From: Chenopodium formosanum
Lineage: Eukaryota; Streptophyta; Magnoliopsida; Caryophyllales; Amaranthaceae
Length of the DNA: 64,000 nucleotides
NCBI GenBank assembly: GCA_024500155.1
Contig: CM044877.1
Coordinates: 33,231,001 to 33,295,000, forward strand
Direction of reading: 5' to 3'
The stretch's first letter is position 1; each line of letters starts with the position of its first letter. The position numbers and the translations under genes are program-made. Positions 10,786 to 21,480 of this stretch are shown piece after piece. The notes beneath the pieces are model-generated. The model was not told where the DNA came from and searched no databases. It saw nothing but the letters and a program-made list of their open reading frames with translations.

Positions 10786-11562
10786 GGTACGAAATTGAAC
10801 TTTAGCACTTCAAGCCATCCTTAAATAGATGGTCAAACCAAAGTGACTAATAGAACTTTTGGATCCTTGTTGCGGTCTTTGGCTACCAAACGTCCCAAGC
10901 AATGGGAAGTGATGCTTCCTCTTGCGGAGATTGCTTACAACCGTGTGCCTAGCAAGACAACAGGTTTGAGTCCTTTTGAAGTTGTGTATGGCTTCAATCC
11001 TTGCACTCCCATTGATCTCACTCCCATCTCATCACCAAACAAGTTCAGCAATGATGCCGAGGTGCGTGTAAAAGAAATTAAGTCTATGCATGAGCAAGTT
11101 CGTTCCAAAATTGAACAAGCTAATGCAAAGACAAAGGCCTACTATGAGAAGGAAAGAAAGGAGGTCCGTTTTCAACCCGGTGACTTAGTTTGGATTCATC
11201 TTCGAAAGGAAAGATTTCCTTCCAAAAGGAGGTCCAAGGTTAGTCCCCGTAGTGATGGTCCATTTGCTATTGTTGAAAAGGTTAATGATAATGCTTGCAA
11301 AGTTGAATTGCCCAGAGATTATAGTGTTTCTGGCACCTTTAACGTGGCTGATTTATCACCTTAATATGATGAGTTTGAAGAATTGCCAAGTTTGAGGGCA
11401 AACTCGTTTCAAGAAGGGGGTAATGTTGTAGCCAAGCCTAACAACTTGGTTATGGACGTTTCTTTGATTCAAGATGTAGCATCATGCATTGGTGCTATGT
11501 GTTCTATCCATGTGCAGCAAGATATTCAATCCCTTGAATTTCTTGTTGGTCTTATTAACTAG
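10786..11562 (+). pseudogene. Element A: integrase C-terminal part, reading into the 3' LTR
   Basis: Continuation of element A pol. It begins at the position equivalent to the GTKL block of the B integrases, then has the DGQT..VTNRT block before the end of the catalytic core, followed by the basic C-terminal domain (GDLVWIHLRKERFP near 11179-11220). Stops at 10834-10836 (TAA) and 11362-11364 (TAA) are lesions. If the second is ignored the same frame stays open to TAG 11560-11562, which is 46 codons inside the 3' LTR starting at 11424. About 145 residues (rest of the zinc finger and most of the DDE core) are absent between 1473 and 10786. No chromodomain is visible; the C-terminal extension is where CRM-type elements carry their targeting motif. 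Confidence 0.85.
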
Positions 11563-12530
11563 TTTATTCTAGTTCATCTTATGCTTTGAATAAATTGTAA
11601 ACTTTAGTCTTATTTTAAGTTTGCAAATTAGTTATATTTTCTTTAGTTCTTTTTAGCTAATTAAAGTTCGAAAATGTAATGTCACATTAACATAAAGTTC
11701 AAGTACAAGATACATCAAGAAGGCAGCCACTTAAGCTTGTGAATAAAGTATAGAATTCGAAATTCTTTCAAGGGAATTTCAAGGCTTTGACTTGGGTGTT
11801 ACAATCAGCTTCAATTAGGAGTTACAAGCCTTCAATTCAGCCTTCAAGGGGCCGTTTATTTCAGTTAGCAATTGAGCATTCAAAAGTTGTCCAAGTACAC
11901 TCTTGTCCACATACATTCAAGCTTATTTCAAGGCTTGAAACAAGGAGGAGTTACATTTCTTTTGCTGTTTGAATTTTGGCGTGAATAATGGGGTGTTACA
12001 TCTCCAAGTTGCTGCTTTGTTGGGCGTCAATCAAGGGGGAGTTATACTCTCTTATTTCTAATTTTTATTTCAGCCTTAATTTGGACGTTACAAACCACCA
12101 TTTTCTCTTTGATGTATCTAGTTAAATAAGGCTTCTTTTATTAATGTATCAAGGAAACAAAAGCTGATTTGTACTTAGCTTAGGCGTGTAACAAGTGAGC
12201 TGAAAAGTCACTTAAGTTAGCTTGTACTTAAGGATGCTTGTTTACTATAAATAGCAAGCAAATGTGAATGAAAAAATCAGATTATTTTGAACAAACAAAT
12301 TTGTCTTACATTCATTTCTTGGATTAGAAACAAAATCTGAAATTCTTGGATTTGGAATTTCGTTCCTTTGCTTAGTTAGCTAGTTTAGGCTACTAGTTGG
12401 CTTGTGATCTTAGGAATCCAAACCGTTTCTTAGTGGTGTGACTATATCTAAGAAGCCTTTAGTTCTTTAGCCTTAACTATCCTTTGGTTTATCCCTTGTG
12501 TATTTCGAGTGCTACTCTAAATATACAACA
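11424..12530 (+). repeat. Element A 3' LTR (1107 bp)
   Basis: Starts TGTTGTA and ends TACAACA, a perfect 7-bp terminal inverted repeat. It is preceded by a polypurine tract (AAGAAGGGGG, 11411-11420). A TATA box (TATAAATA) lies at 12246-12253. The 5' LTR is left of the window. Sequence from 12531 continues directly in the RNase H region of Tat element D, so the insertion edge is at 12530/12531 and the expected 5-bp target duplicate is TTTAC (12531-12535). Apart from the pol tail in its first 139 bp, no gene is seen in it. Confidence 0.9.
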
Positions 12531-13064
12531 TTTACTTCTTCCAAGCAATCAGGAAGAAGACCAGATTTGAATGGGGGGATGATGCTGAGGTGGCCTTTCA
12601 AAAGCTGAAAGAACATCTGCACTCTTTGCCAAGGCTTGTTAGCCCTCTGCCCAAAGAGACGTTATATATGTACCTAGCCGTCTCAGATCATGCTCTTAGT
12701 GCTGTTCTCCTTGCTGAGAGAGACGACATTCAGCTCTCGGTCTATTTCATTAGCCATGTGCAAAAAAATTCTTAAGTCCGGTACCCCATGGTTGAAAATT
12801 TTGGCCTTGCTCTATATATGGCCTTTAAGAAATTAAAGCCGTACTTTCTGGCTCATCCGGTTGTAATTTAAACCGATCAGCCCCTCAAGCGGCCAATGTC
12901 TACCTTGAAGTCATCTGACAGAATGCTGAAATGAGATATTGAAATACAAAGTCTTAAAAACACTTTTGAACCTAGAAAGGTAGTGAAAGGTCAGGCGTTT
13001 GCCGACTTCATTGTTGAAATGACACAACCGGTTCCTCTGGATAACATTGATCAGGTTTGGAAAA
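12531..13064 (+). pseudogene. Element D: pol fragment (RNase H and linker)
   Basis: The piece of Tat element D between insertions A and F. It starts inside the RT/RNase H connection (AIRKKTRFEWGDD) and runs through the gypsy RNase H (SDHALSAVLLAERDD, 12686-12730) and the start of the second RNase H region (FADFIVEMTQP, near 13000). Stops occur at 12773-12775 and 12868-12870 and near 12930. It joins across element F to 24165 within the codons for VWK/V of the second RNase H domain. The 5' two-thirds of D (LTR, gag, RT) lies left of element A, outside the window. Confidence 0.85.
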
Positions 13065-13556
13065 AGTTTTGGGTGTTTTTGTCCCTCGAGAGAGTTATGT
13101 CACAAAGATTGGTTCGGCCGAGTTGTACCTGCAAAACAACGAAGACTCCGGGTGGTTGGAGCTTCGCCTCCGAAGATCAAGTTAGTAACTTGAAAGAGAA
13201 TAGAGTACGGAAATTTAGATGGGGATCTGTTTGGATTCCAAGCTCAGGTGTTTCTCTGATGAGAGAGAATGTAGGTGTAATAAATGATTGAACGTGTCCC
13301 CAAAATGGGGAAATATCTCGCTATTTATAGGGTCATTGGTAGGAGTGTCCCTATCTAGGTCACTTGACCTAGATTTTAGTGGGCTGCGCCGTTTTACGGC
13401 GCTTCTAGGGATTTAGGCCCTTGAAGGCCACCATTTCAGAATTCTTCTGGAGGAGCCACGTGTCGGATGGTTATTGGACCACTTGGGTCAGCCTGGTCTT
13501 GACATGTGGCCTTTTCTTATAGGGACACCTGTCTAGTGCAATTTTTACCCTAAACA
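13065..13556 (-). repeat. Element F 3' LTR (492 bp)
   Basis: Same length as the right LTR. Read on the minus strand it starts TGTTTAGGG after polypurine tract CTGTGAGGGGCAAA and ends CCCAAAAC plus a decayed terminus. TATA (CTATAAATAG-like) is at 13321-13330. Upstream of it are two palindromes: CTAGGTCA-CT-TGACCTAG (13355-13372) and GCGCCGT-TTT-ACGGCGC (13386-13402). Confidence 0.9.
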
Positions 13557-13574
13557 TTTGCCCCTCACAGGGGC

Positions 13575-13693
13575 CACGTGGATGTCACGTGGGGCCTGTG
13601 ACACGTGTCCACCTATCAAAGGTGAACAGTGACAACGGATAGTAAAATTTAAATTTCAAACGGGAATGCCCCCATTTTCACCGTCTATAAATG
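13575..13693 (+). promoter_or_regulatory. Element F antisense-gene promoter: CACGTG triplet and TATA box
   Basis: Exact CACGTG at 13575-13580, 13586-13591 and 13602-13607, then TATAAAT at 13686-13692. A GAGAGAGAAAGAGAG leader follows near 13743. A donor-like GCTAAAGTAAG-GTAACC lies at 13882, and the candidate 5' intron ends at the acceptor TGTGCAG (14113). Confidence 0.55.
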
Positions 13694-15163
13694 GAAGTTT
13701 ACCTCCCCCTTTTTCTCTCACTTCATTTTCTTTTGACTTTATAGAGAGAGAAAGAGAGATTTTTAGACAGAGATTCTCTGCTTCCGCCTGCGTCAAAGTT
13801 TTTCGGATTTCCGCGTGCTAACGTTGCAACACCCGGTTCACCGTCTGTAGCTGTTTTCAGATTTTTCAGAGCTAAAGTAAGGTAACCGCTTGCACCATCT
13901 TTAACTTTTCTTTTTTTAACTTGTATACATTCTTTCTCCGCCTGTATACATAGTTTAGGAAAAAAAATGAGTTCTCAATCCACACACTCGGCACTACCTA
14001 GGACACTCATCCGGTCCCTTGGAACGGCTGAGTCCAGAACAGGGGGTGCCTTTTTTGGACAGTCATAATCGATGTGCTCATCTCCGAATTCCTCTATCTT
14101 TGTGTCTGTGCAGGACACAATATCCAGAATGAAAGATGGCCAAAAGGTCTAGGAGCCGGCGCACTATGGCAGTGCTAGACGATGAGATTGTTACGGATGG
14201 GGAATATGAGGATTTGGAGGAGAGCGGTTCTGATGAAGAGGCTCCCTCTACTTCGGGAGCTCAGGCGTACAGGAGGAAGGCGGTGAGGAAGCCGCCTCCT
14301 CTAACGGATCCGGCGATGATGAGGCCGGTGAAAGTTTAAGGGCCGAAACTTCTGGCTCTGACCAGGATAACTTTGCGGTTGACTATCAGCAGCCGCCTAA
14401 AGTCGCTGACAACCCCAACCCTAAAAGGATTAGAATGCTGCCGGGTGACATTGCCCTGTTAAAGAGCGGTTTTAGGGCTTTCAAAGAGAAGCACCCCTTT
14501 GGAAAGGGGTGGGATATTATCGTCCCGCCTGCTGACGCAGTAATGGCATCGGACAATGACATTGATAATGCAGACCACTACTTTGTTTGCTACGAGGCGG
14601 TCATAGAAGCCGGCCTCCGGTTCCCCCCTCCATACCAGGATTAGGAAAATCCTGAAGGGGGTATGATCTGGGAGTTTAGCGGCTCACCACCCAACTCGTG
14701 GGTGAACATTTTGAGTTACATCGCCGCATGCGAGCTCCAGAACATAACTCCCAGCTTCTCTGCCTTCGCTCATATGCATTACTTGACCAAGGCACCAGGC
14801 AGTTATGGGGCATGGTACACTCTTTCCACCTTGCCCCAGTATTTGATGAGTTTGGACAAGGAGTCCAAATGGTCCGGGTGGGAAGATAAGTTTTATTTGA
14901 TTTCTTCTCCAACCCTCAAACACAACCGGACATTGCTCCGATACAACACGAAACCGGCTCTTTTGGGCAGGAAATGCCCTCTCTCGGAGCTATCTACTAA
15001 GGCTCGGTAGCAAATAATTGAGCCAGGTTTCTTTGAAACCACTACTGAGCTCATGGGGGATGGGACTCATATTATAGTTCCAAAACACTGGATCCCCACC
15101 CGAACTACTTCAAGGACGAATGTTTCTTGTCCGCCTGTGGGTTAAGTCCCATGTTTCCCAAGG

Positions 15164-15254
15164 GTAGATCCACTTGCATCCAGAATGTTTGTGATTTAAT
15201 TTTTACCTTACAAACTTTCCATAATTTCTTCTAAAATTTATTTTATTCATGCAG
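15164..15254 (+). other. Intron 1 of the F antisense gene
   Basis: GTAGATCC...TTCATGCAG, 91 bp. The same place in E is 61489-61578 (90 bp); in D the donor remains but the acceptor is deleted. Splicing joins MFPK to ADALKMVD in phase. Confidence 0.6.
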
Positions 15255-15376
15255 CCGACGCCTTGAAGATGGTTGATTCGGCAAAAACTCCGGCTAAGTA
15301 GGCGACACTACTGCGCAAGGAGGCTGTTATTGCCAAGAAAGCAGCCGTTGAAGCTAAAGAGTCCAAGAAAGGCGGG

Positions 15377-15474
15377 GTAAGACCGCCTGACTTTGTATTA
15401 ATAAATTTTTTTTATTATTTTTTTTTTACAAAGGAAGTTTGCCGGTTAGGTATACTTAACTTTTTCAATTTGCA
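15377..15474 (+). other. Intron 2 of the F antisense gene
   Basis: GTAAGACC...TTTGCAG, 98 bp, T-rich before the acceptor. The E equivalent is 61285-61366 with donor GTAAGACC and acceptor TTTCTCAG. Splicing keeps the frame (KKGG to DSAKR in F, ESAKR in E). Confidence 0.65.
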
Positions 15475-16075
15475 GGACTCTGCAAAACGTGTGCCACGAT
15501 CCTTCTCCAAGCTTTTTAAAAGGCAAGGAGAGGATCTTGAAAAGGCTCCGGCTGCGAAGGCCTCTAGAAAGGACCCTCCCCGGTCTAACTTTTCTGCCAA
15601 AACCGATCGTCCCACGACCGGTGGTAAACCCCCTGCTGCAATGAAGATTCTGAGCAAAGGCTTAGAGCGTTCGCAGCAGAAAGTGCCGGATGCCTCCACG
15701 GCATTGAAGGGTGGCCCACCACCTAATGTTGCAGCTGGTGCGGCAACAACCGGGGAGGAAGAGACGCCTACGCCCCATCTGGATACCCAAGGTAAGGGAA
15801 AGATTGAAATACCTTGGCCACTTGACTTCATGAGAGTCAAGACTAAGGTAGATCCCTTCGGGGGTTCACTCAGTAGCCGACAACGAATGAATGCCAACTA
15901 TGCTGCCTCTTTCTCACATAGTACTTCTACTTTTGGTGCATATCTTACATCCGACGAGCCGGGTCATGCTGGTTTCGCAAAACAAATGGTGAGGACCCTC
16001 ACCCGGTCAGAGAAGAATTTAATACCTGATCTTCAGGTAGTGGACTTGGACCCGATAATGGGCCAGCTGGCTGAG

Positions 16076-16155
16076 GTAAAGAATCCCCACCTCAACCCTG
16101 ATATCTTTTCTTTATTTTAACTAAGTATGTCATAATCCGGCTGTTCTTTTCTCAG
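16076..16155 (+). other. Intron 3 of the F antisense gene
   Basis: GTAAAGAATCC...TTTTCTCAG, 80 bp. The E equivalent is 60617-60695 and the acceptor survives in G (ends 9879). Splicing joins QLAE to AMLRVD. Confidence 0.62.
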
Positions 16156-16866
16156 GCAATGCTGAGAGTGGATGCACTCCGGGGGCCCTTCAAGCGGAAA
16201 CCGGAAGAGGTAAATGACGCCAAACAGAGGGCCCTTGAAAACCTCAAATCTGCTGAATATGCTAATTATATGTGTGATTTAGAGATTAAAGAAGTAGAGT
16301 TGAAACGTGAGGAGCTGATCCGGAGCTTGACGGCTGCAAATGATGAAGCCACCAGCCGGGCTAATGACCTTGAGCAAAAGTTGAAGGATGCCAAATTTGA
16401 GCTCAAGGCATTAGAAGATGCCGACAAGGAAAACGCCCAACTCCGGGCAGACGTTTCTCGTATGGGGGTCAAGATCGTCAAATTACAGAACAAGCAATCG
16501 GATAAGATTGCCCAGGAGCAAAAGCGGCTGATGGAGGAAAATGAGCGGGACAATGCAGCCCGCCTGAAGATCAGTTGGAGCCTCCTCTACCTAGATATAG
16601 ACTTTGAAATCTATAAACTTATGTATGATTACGCCATGAGGTGTATGATGCCCAAGTGCTTGGTGAGGCTCCTCCGCCTCGCTTCCAAGATTAGGATGCC
16701 GAGTAGGGATGTGAACTCTCGGACACTAAGGAGCTGGCGGAGGAAGAACAAAATGAAGGCCCAACTGGCCAAGATCAATCGGAGCAGCAACCTCCCCCTC
16801 AGCCTTGAGTCCGCCTCCCCAATTTCAGCGACAGTATGCCATGTTTCCTTCTTTCTCGGCTTGTAA

Positions 16867-18070
16867 GCCGACTATTTTGTATTTTTACCAACTGAAGAGT
16901 CGGTTAACAATCATTTTCTTTTGCTTCTTCTTCGAGTTTTATTTCGGCTAACAATTATACTAGCCTTTGTGCCATTTTTGATATGAAGTATTCCGACTAA
17001 GTCGGTTATTTATATATATTTGTGTTTGAATTTTTTAATTTGAATTTTGCGTATATACTGCAGTTCTTTAATATTTTGCCTAACTTAAAAAAGCATGCGG
17101 CAATTTGCAATCCGGGTGCTCTTGCCCCAGGACGGCTGTGTGGTTGGTTTCATTTCAAATTGATTGATAGGCTTGAAAACAGTTGATACATGGAGAAGTA
17201 TGAGGTGTTTTAAGGCCAATCAATCACAATGGTGATTGCCCCAAACCAAGTGCACAACCGACCATTAGAACGGGTGCTTCGAGTCTCTTACCCAAACGTT
17301 AATATTCCGTCTAGGATTATTACATAGCCATTACACAAAATCTTTTGCCCCAGTTGGGAGAAAGAGTGCAACTTTGGATTAAGTAATCTAAGTGGAAACT
17401 TCTGCCGACAACCGACTGATGCCTCAGTGCATCCGGTGTTCGGAAACTTAATCGTTCTCGTAGATTACTCTTGTCAAACGACTATGAGTTGACTAATTTG
17501 GTCGTTCAATCTTTGTCGTCTGCATAGGTACGTAGAACTTAACGAAGAGTCTGTTCCCTGCAACGATTGCACCCGGAGGGGTGTTGCTGGACGCCATTGT
17601 CCATGTTGGGACAGGCGGCTTTTTTTTATTTTTTAATAAGCAACCATCCGGCCATTTTGGCCTTTGGTCTTGTTTGAGATCGGTTGTATAGCCATTAAGC
17701 GTTTTAGTACTTAGTTTTTTCAAGCTGGCCATTGGCCACGAGAAATCATATTTACACTAAATGTCAATTTTAGGTGGTTAAGCAATTAGGACGTCTGGGT
17801 ATTACCCAGGCAGAATGGTAATTAAAACATTAAATTACACCAAGTATCAAACTTAGTTGGTTAAACAAGTAGTCCGTCTGAGGATTACCAAGGCAGATAA
17901 GCAATTATATCATTTAATCTACACCAAGTGTCAAACTTAGATAGTTAAGCAAAAGTTCCGTCCAATAACAACCCAGGCGGTAAGTAATTATAAAGATAAC
18001 AAATCAATTTTTGCAAACAAAGACTGATTTCTCATTAATGGACTCACTATTTACAAAAAAATTACATTTC
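16867..18070 (-). repeat. Element F 3' non-coding region: hairpin, shared block and minisatellite
   Basis: Between the ends of pol and the antisense gene. The long inverted repeat is at 17160-17227, with the CAATCAC-AATG-GTGATTG palindrome at its right end. The block shared with D and E is at about 17500-17620. Three units of about 80-90 bp (17760-17990) carry CC(G/A)TCTG..ATTACC-like cores and a CCAAGT(A/G)TCAAACTTAG tail. No gene is seen. Confidence 0.68.
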
Positions 18071-21000
18071 TCAGAAGTAGTACTTTTTTAAGTTATCTAC
18101 ATTCCAAGTTCTAAGTAGACGCCGGCCGTCTAGAGTTTCCAGACGGTAACTGCCATCCCTGACTTCTTCATAAATCCGGTAGGGGCCTTCTCAATTAGGG
18201 GTTAGCTTTCTAGATTCATTGGCCCTACCGGTTGCCTTCATTTTATGTAACACAAAGTCGTCAACTTTCAAAGGACGCTTACATACTTTCTTGTTGTAGG
18301 CCCTGGTCATTCTCAGACGGTATATCTCATGGCGCAGGGCAGCAATGCCCCTGCGTTCCGGGAGAGAGTCCAATGTTAGCCGCATGGCCTCCCAATTTGC
18401 CTCTTCATCATAAAGCATGACTCTAAGAGTCGGCTCGTAGTGTTCAATGGGCAAGACGACTTCAGCACCGTATACCATAAGAAATGGGGTTTCACCGGTT
18501 GCCCCTTTGGCAGTTGTCCGGATGGCCCATTGGACATGAATTAGCTCTTCTGCCCAATTTTCTTTTTTATGCCGTCTGAGATGAGTTTGTTGAAGGCTTC
18601 AACTTGGCCGTTTGCTTGGGGTCAGCCAACTGATGCAAAACAATGTGAGATACCCTGATCTCCCAACCAAGTCTCAAGATGAGGTGTTTCAAACTGAGGG
18701 CCATTATCAAACACCATAGACATAGGTACCCCGAACCGGGTGATGATGTTCTTCCAGATGAAAGAGATGACATCCTTTGTCTTGATGTTCTTGACCGGCT
18801 TAGCTTCTACCCATTTGGTAAAATAATCCACAGCCACCAAAATGTAGCACTTTCAACCTGGAGCAGGCGTCTAAGGACCCAGGATATCCATGCCCCATTT
18901 AGCAAACGAGATTGGGCTGTGGATTGTCGTTAGATCAGTAGCCGGGTGATGAATAAGGTTGCCAAACCTCTGGCATTTTTCACATCTCTTCACCAATTCT
19001 TTAGCGTCTGCTTTAAGTGCAGGCCAAATGTAATGCCGCCTGGCTCTGACGGCTAGGAACCTACCGGCTATATGAGAGGCACAGTATCCAGCACTCAATT
19101 CTTTAAGAACTTCTTTTCCCTTTTCTGGGGTAACACAGTTCAATAAAGGTTTAAGGAAACCCGACTTGAAGAGCTCTCTGTTTCTCAACTCGAAGTTTGC
19201 TGCTCGCTTCTTCATGACGGCTGCTTCCTGTGGTGAATCAGGTAGTATGCCGTATGCTAAATATGCCCGGATGTCATCCATCCAGGTAGAGCTTTGGTCC
19301 AGAATTCTAATGGGCTCTTCATATATACTTCTCTTTTCAAGAACTTCCCAAAAGACTGACCGAGGCGTATCACAGCAGGCGGATGAAGCCAATTTGGACA
19401 ACGCATCCGCCTGACTATTATCTGACCTGAGCACTTGACTAAGACGAAATTCCTCAAGTGCCTGACCTCTTCTTTGACTGCCTGAAGGTATTTTATAATA
19501 GCCGGTTGAGTTGTGATGCAAGTCTAAGCATGGAGAACTTCAAAGATTTGCTTATCATGCATCAAGATAGCTTGTCCCTAAACATTGATTCAAGCCAAGC
19601 ATTGCATGGACACTTTCTTGGATATCAAAGCAAAGCCACGGTTTGCTTAGTGGCTTTTCTTGGAGTCTAGTTCACTTTCTTGAACTTTCTTGAATTTTCT
19701 TTACTTAGATTTTGCTTACAAGTTTTTACCTTTCACTTGAAAGGGTTTTTCTTGGTTCAAGCATTAGGATCTTTAATCTTTAATTAGTTCTTTAATCTTT
19801 ATTTATTTATTTATTTAGTTTCTTTCAAAATCAGTTAGTTAGCAAAATAAATAAGGTTATTTAGGCGTGTGCTTGCTCTCCAAGAAAGATTGGCGTGCGC
19901 TTGTGCGCCAAGGTGCTTGCTCTTCAAGCAAGTTAGAATTCTAGTTTAATTAGGATTGAATTAGGAACTTGTCCTAATCTTTCTAGGTAAACTAAATCTT
20001 ATAAATAGGGTTGTAAACACACAGATTATTATTATTGTTTTAAGTTTTAAACACTTAAGTTTTGTTAATTGTGATCAATTGCTGTTTTGCTTGTTTTAGT
20101 TAAAACATTCGTTTGGATTGATTAATTAGGTGGATTCTTAATTGATTAATCTTAGTTTTGTTTAATTCTTGGTGGATTTCCTGTATAGAATTAGAATTAA
20201 CATACCCCTTGTGTTTTGTTGATTTTCGGATCAAAAATTCACATCAAGTTGCCTCATATTTTCCCTCATACTAGCTAACGACCAAATGTGAATCAGAGTA
20301 GGCGTCAATTTTAGTTGCCCCTGCTGCCTTACACATGCGAATTCCGACTAGCAGGGCTTCATAATTCCGCCTCGTTATTTGAGGCTTGAAACTTAAACCA
20401 CAATGCATATTCAAATTTGTCCCCCTCAGGGGACTCATATGTAATTCCTGCACCGCAACCGTCTGCGTCGAGCTCCCGTCTACATTCACTTCCCAAACCT
20501 GATCAATGTTATCTGGTTGAACCAGTCGTGTCATTTCAACAATGAAGTCGGCAAACGCCTGACCTTTCACTGCCTTTCTAGGTTCAAAAGTGATTTCAAG
20601 ACTTTGCATTTCACTAGCCCATTTCAACATTCTACCGGATGATTCCAAGGTGGACATTGGCCACTTGAGGGGCTGATCGGTGTAAATTAGCACTGGATGG
20701 GCCAGAAAATACGGCTTCAATTTCTTGAAGGCCATATATAAAGCAAGGCCAATTTTTTTTAACCATAGGATACCGGAGCTCAGCATTTTTTAGAACATGT
20801 CTAATGAAATAGACCGAGAGCTGAATGTTGTATCTCTCAGCAAGGAGAACAACACTGAGAGCATGATCCGAGACGGCTAGGTACATATATAATTACTCTT
20901 TGGGCAGAGGGCTAACAAGCCTTGGCAAAGAGTGCAAGTGCTCTTTCAGCTTTTGACAGGCCGCCTCAGCATCATCCCCCCATTCAAATCTGGTCTTCTT

Positions 21001-21480
21001 CCTGATTGCTTGAAAGAAGTAAAGTCATTTGTCACCTGACCGGCTGAAGAACCTCCCCAAAGCAGCTAGGCGGTTAGTCTTTGTGTTTCCTTGACAGTGC
21101 GGGGTGACTTCATGTCAATTACCGCCTGTATCTTCTCAAGGTTAGCCTCTATCCCCCTTTGATTAATCAAGAATCTGAGAAACTTCCCAGACTCAACACC
21201 AAAGACGTATTTCTTCGGATTAAACATAACCTTATGCCGCCTGATTGTGGTGAAAGTTTCTCGGAGATCAGCAAGGCGATCTGCCTGCTGCTTGGATTTG
21301 ACTATCATGTCATCAATGTACGCGGTCTACATTCCTCCCAATTTGATTAATGAAAACCGTATTAATCATCCGTTGGAATGTGGACGGCGTATTTTTCAAG
21401 CCAAACGACATCATAGTATAATAGAATAACCCCTGATCAGTGACGAAGGTCGTCTTCTCTTGATCTTTTTTCCACATATG
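18071..21480 (-). pseudogene. Element F pol (partial RT, RNase H domains, integrase)
   Basis: Read leftwards, it begins inside RT at WKKDQEKTTFVTD, so the first half of RT is absent. The palm aspartates region near 21315-21290 is scrambled (stops beside it). The gypsy RNase H (SDHALSVVLL, about 20870-20840) and the second RNase H (VDGSS, NNYEALLVGI-like, 20490-20271) follow. A solo B LTR interrupts at 19514-20246. Integrase continues with the zinc finger (CEKCQRFGNLIHHP, about 18990), core (WGMDILGP near 18880; VFDNGPQFETP near 18700) and end TGA at 18071-18073. Many stops and frameshifts. Confidence 0.85.
19514..20246 (+). repeat. Solo LTR of family B inside element F
   Basis: 733 bp, TGATGCAAGTC...TTCACATCA, flanked by a perfect 5-bp target duplicate AGTTG (19509-19513 and 20247-20251). 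It lies in the + orientation. It belongs to the longer LTR subtype, which keeps the GGCGTGTGCTTG block. The pol tail frame (SMENFKDLLIMHQD...) is still visible at its start. Produced by LTR-LTR recombination that removed the internal part. Confidence 0.93.

Larger units (their letters stand above)
13966..16866 (+). pseudogene. Element F antisense gene (aORF) with three visible introns
   Basis: Antisense to F pol. The upstream ATG 13966 (MSSQSTHSAL) is followed by a stop near 14068. The ATG after the acceptor has become ATA (14120), so the H3-like start is lost here. Body: acidic Ser/Glu region (14160-14260), Transposase_28-like domain (LPGDIALLKSGF at 14438 to GDGTHIIVPK near 15080), then exons joined by GT-AG introns 15164-15254, 15377-15474 and 16076-16155. 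Joins are in phase (K-A-D-A-L-K-M-V; K-G-G-D-S-A-K; A-E-A-M-L-R-V). The last exon is a coiled coil (16160-16580). Stops and indels at 14336-14338, 14642-14644, 15008-15010, 15298-15300 and near 16640 disable it. Confidence 0.72.

Noticed and set aside
14136..14338. An independent gene starting MAKRSRSRR
   Set aside because: This ATG corresponds to an ACG codon in element D; the ancestral ATG lies upstream (now ATA, 14120). It is only a piece of the decayed antisense gene.
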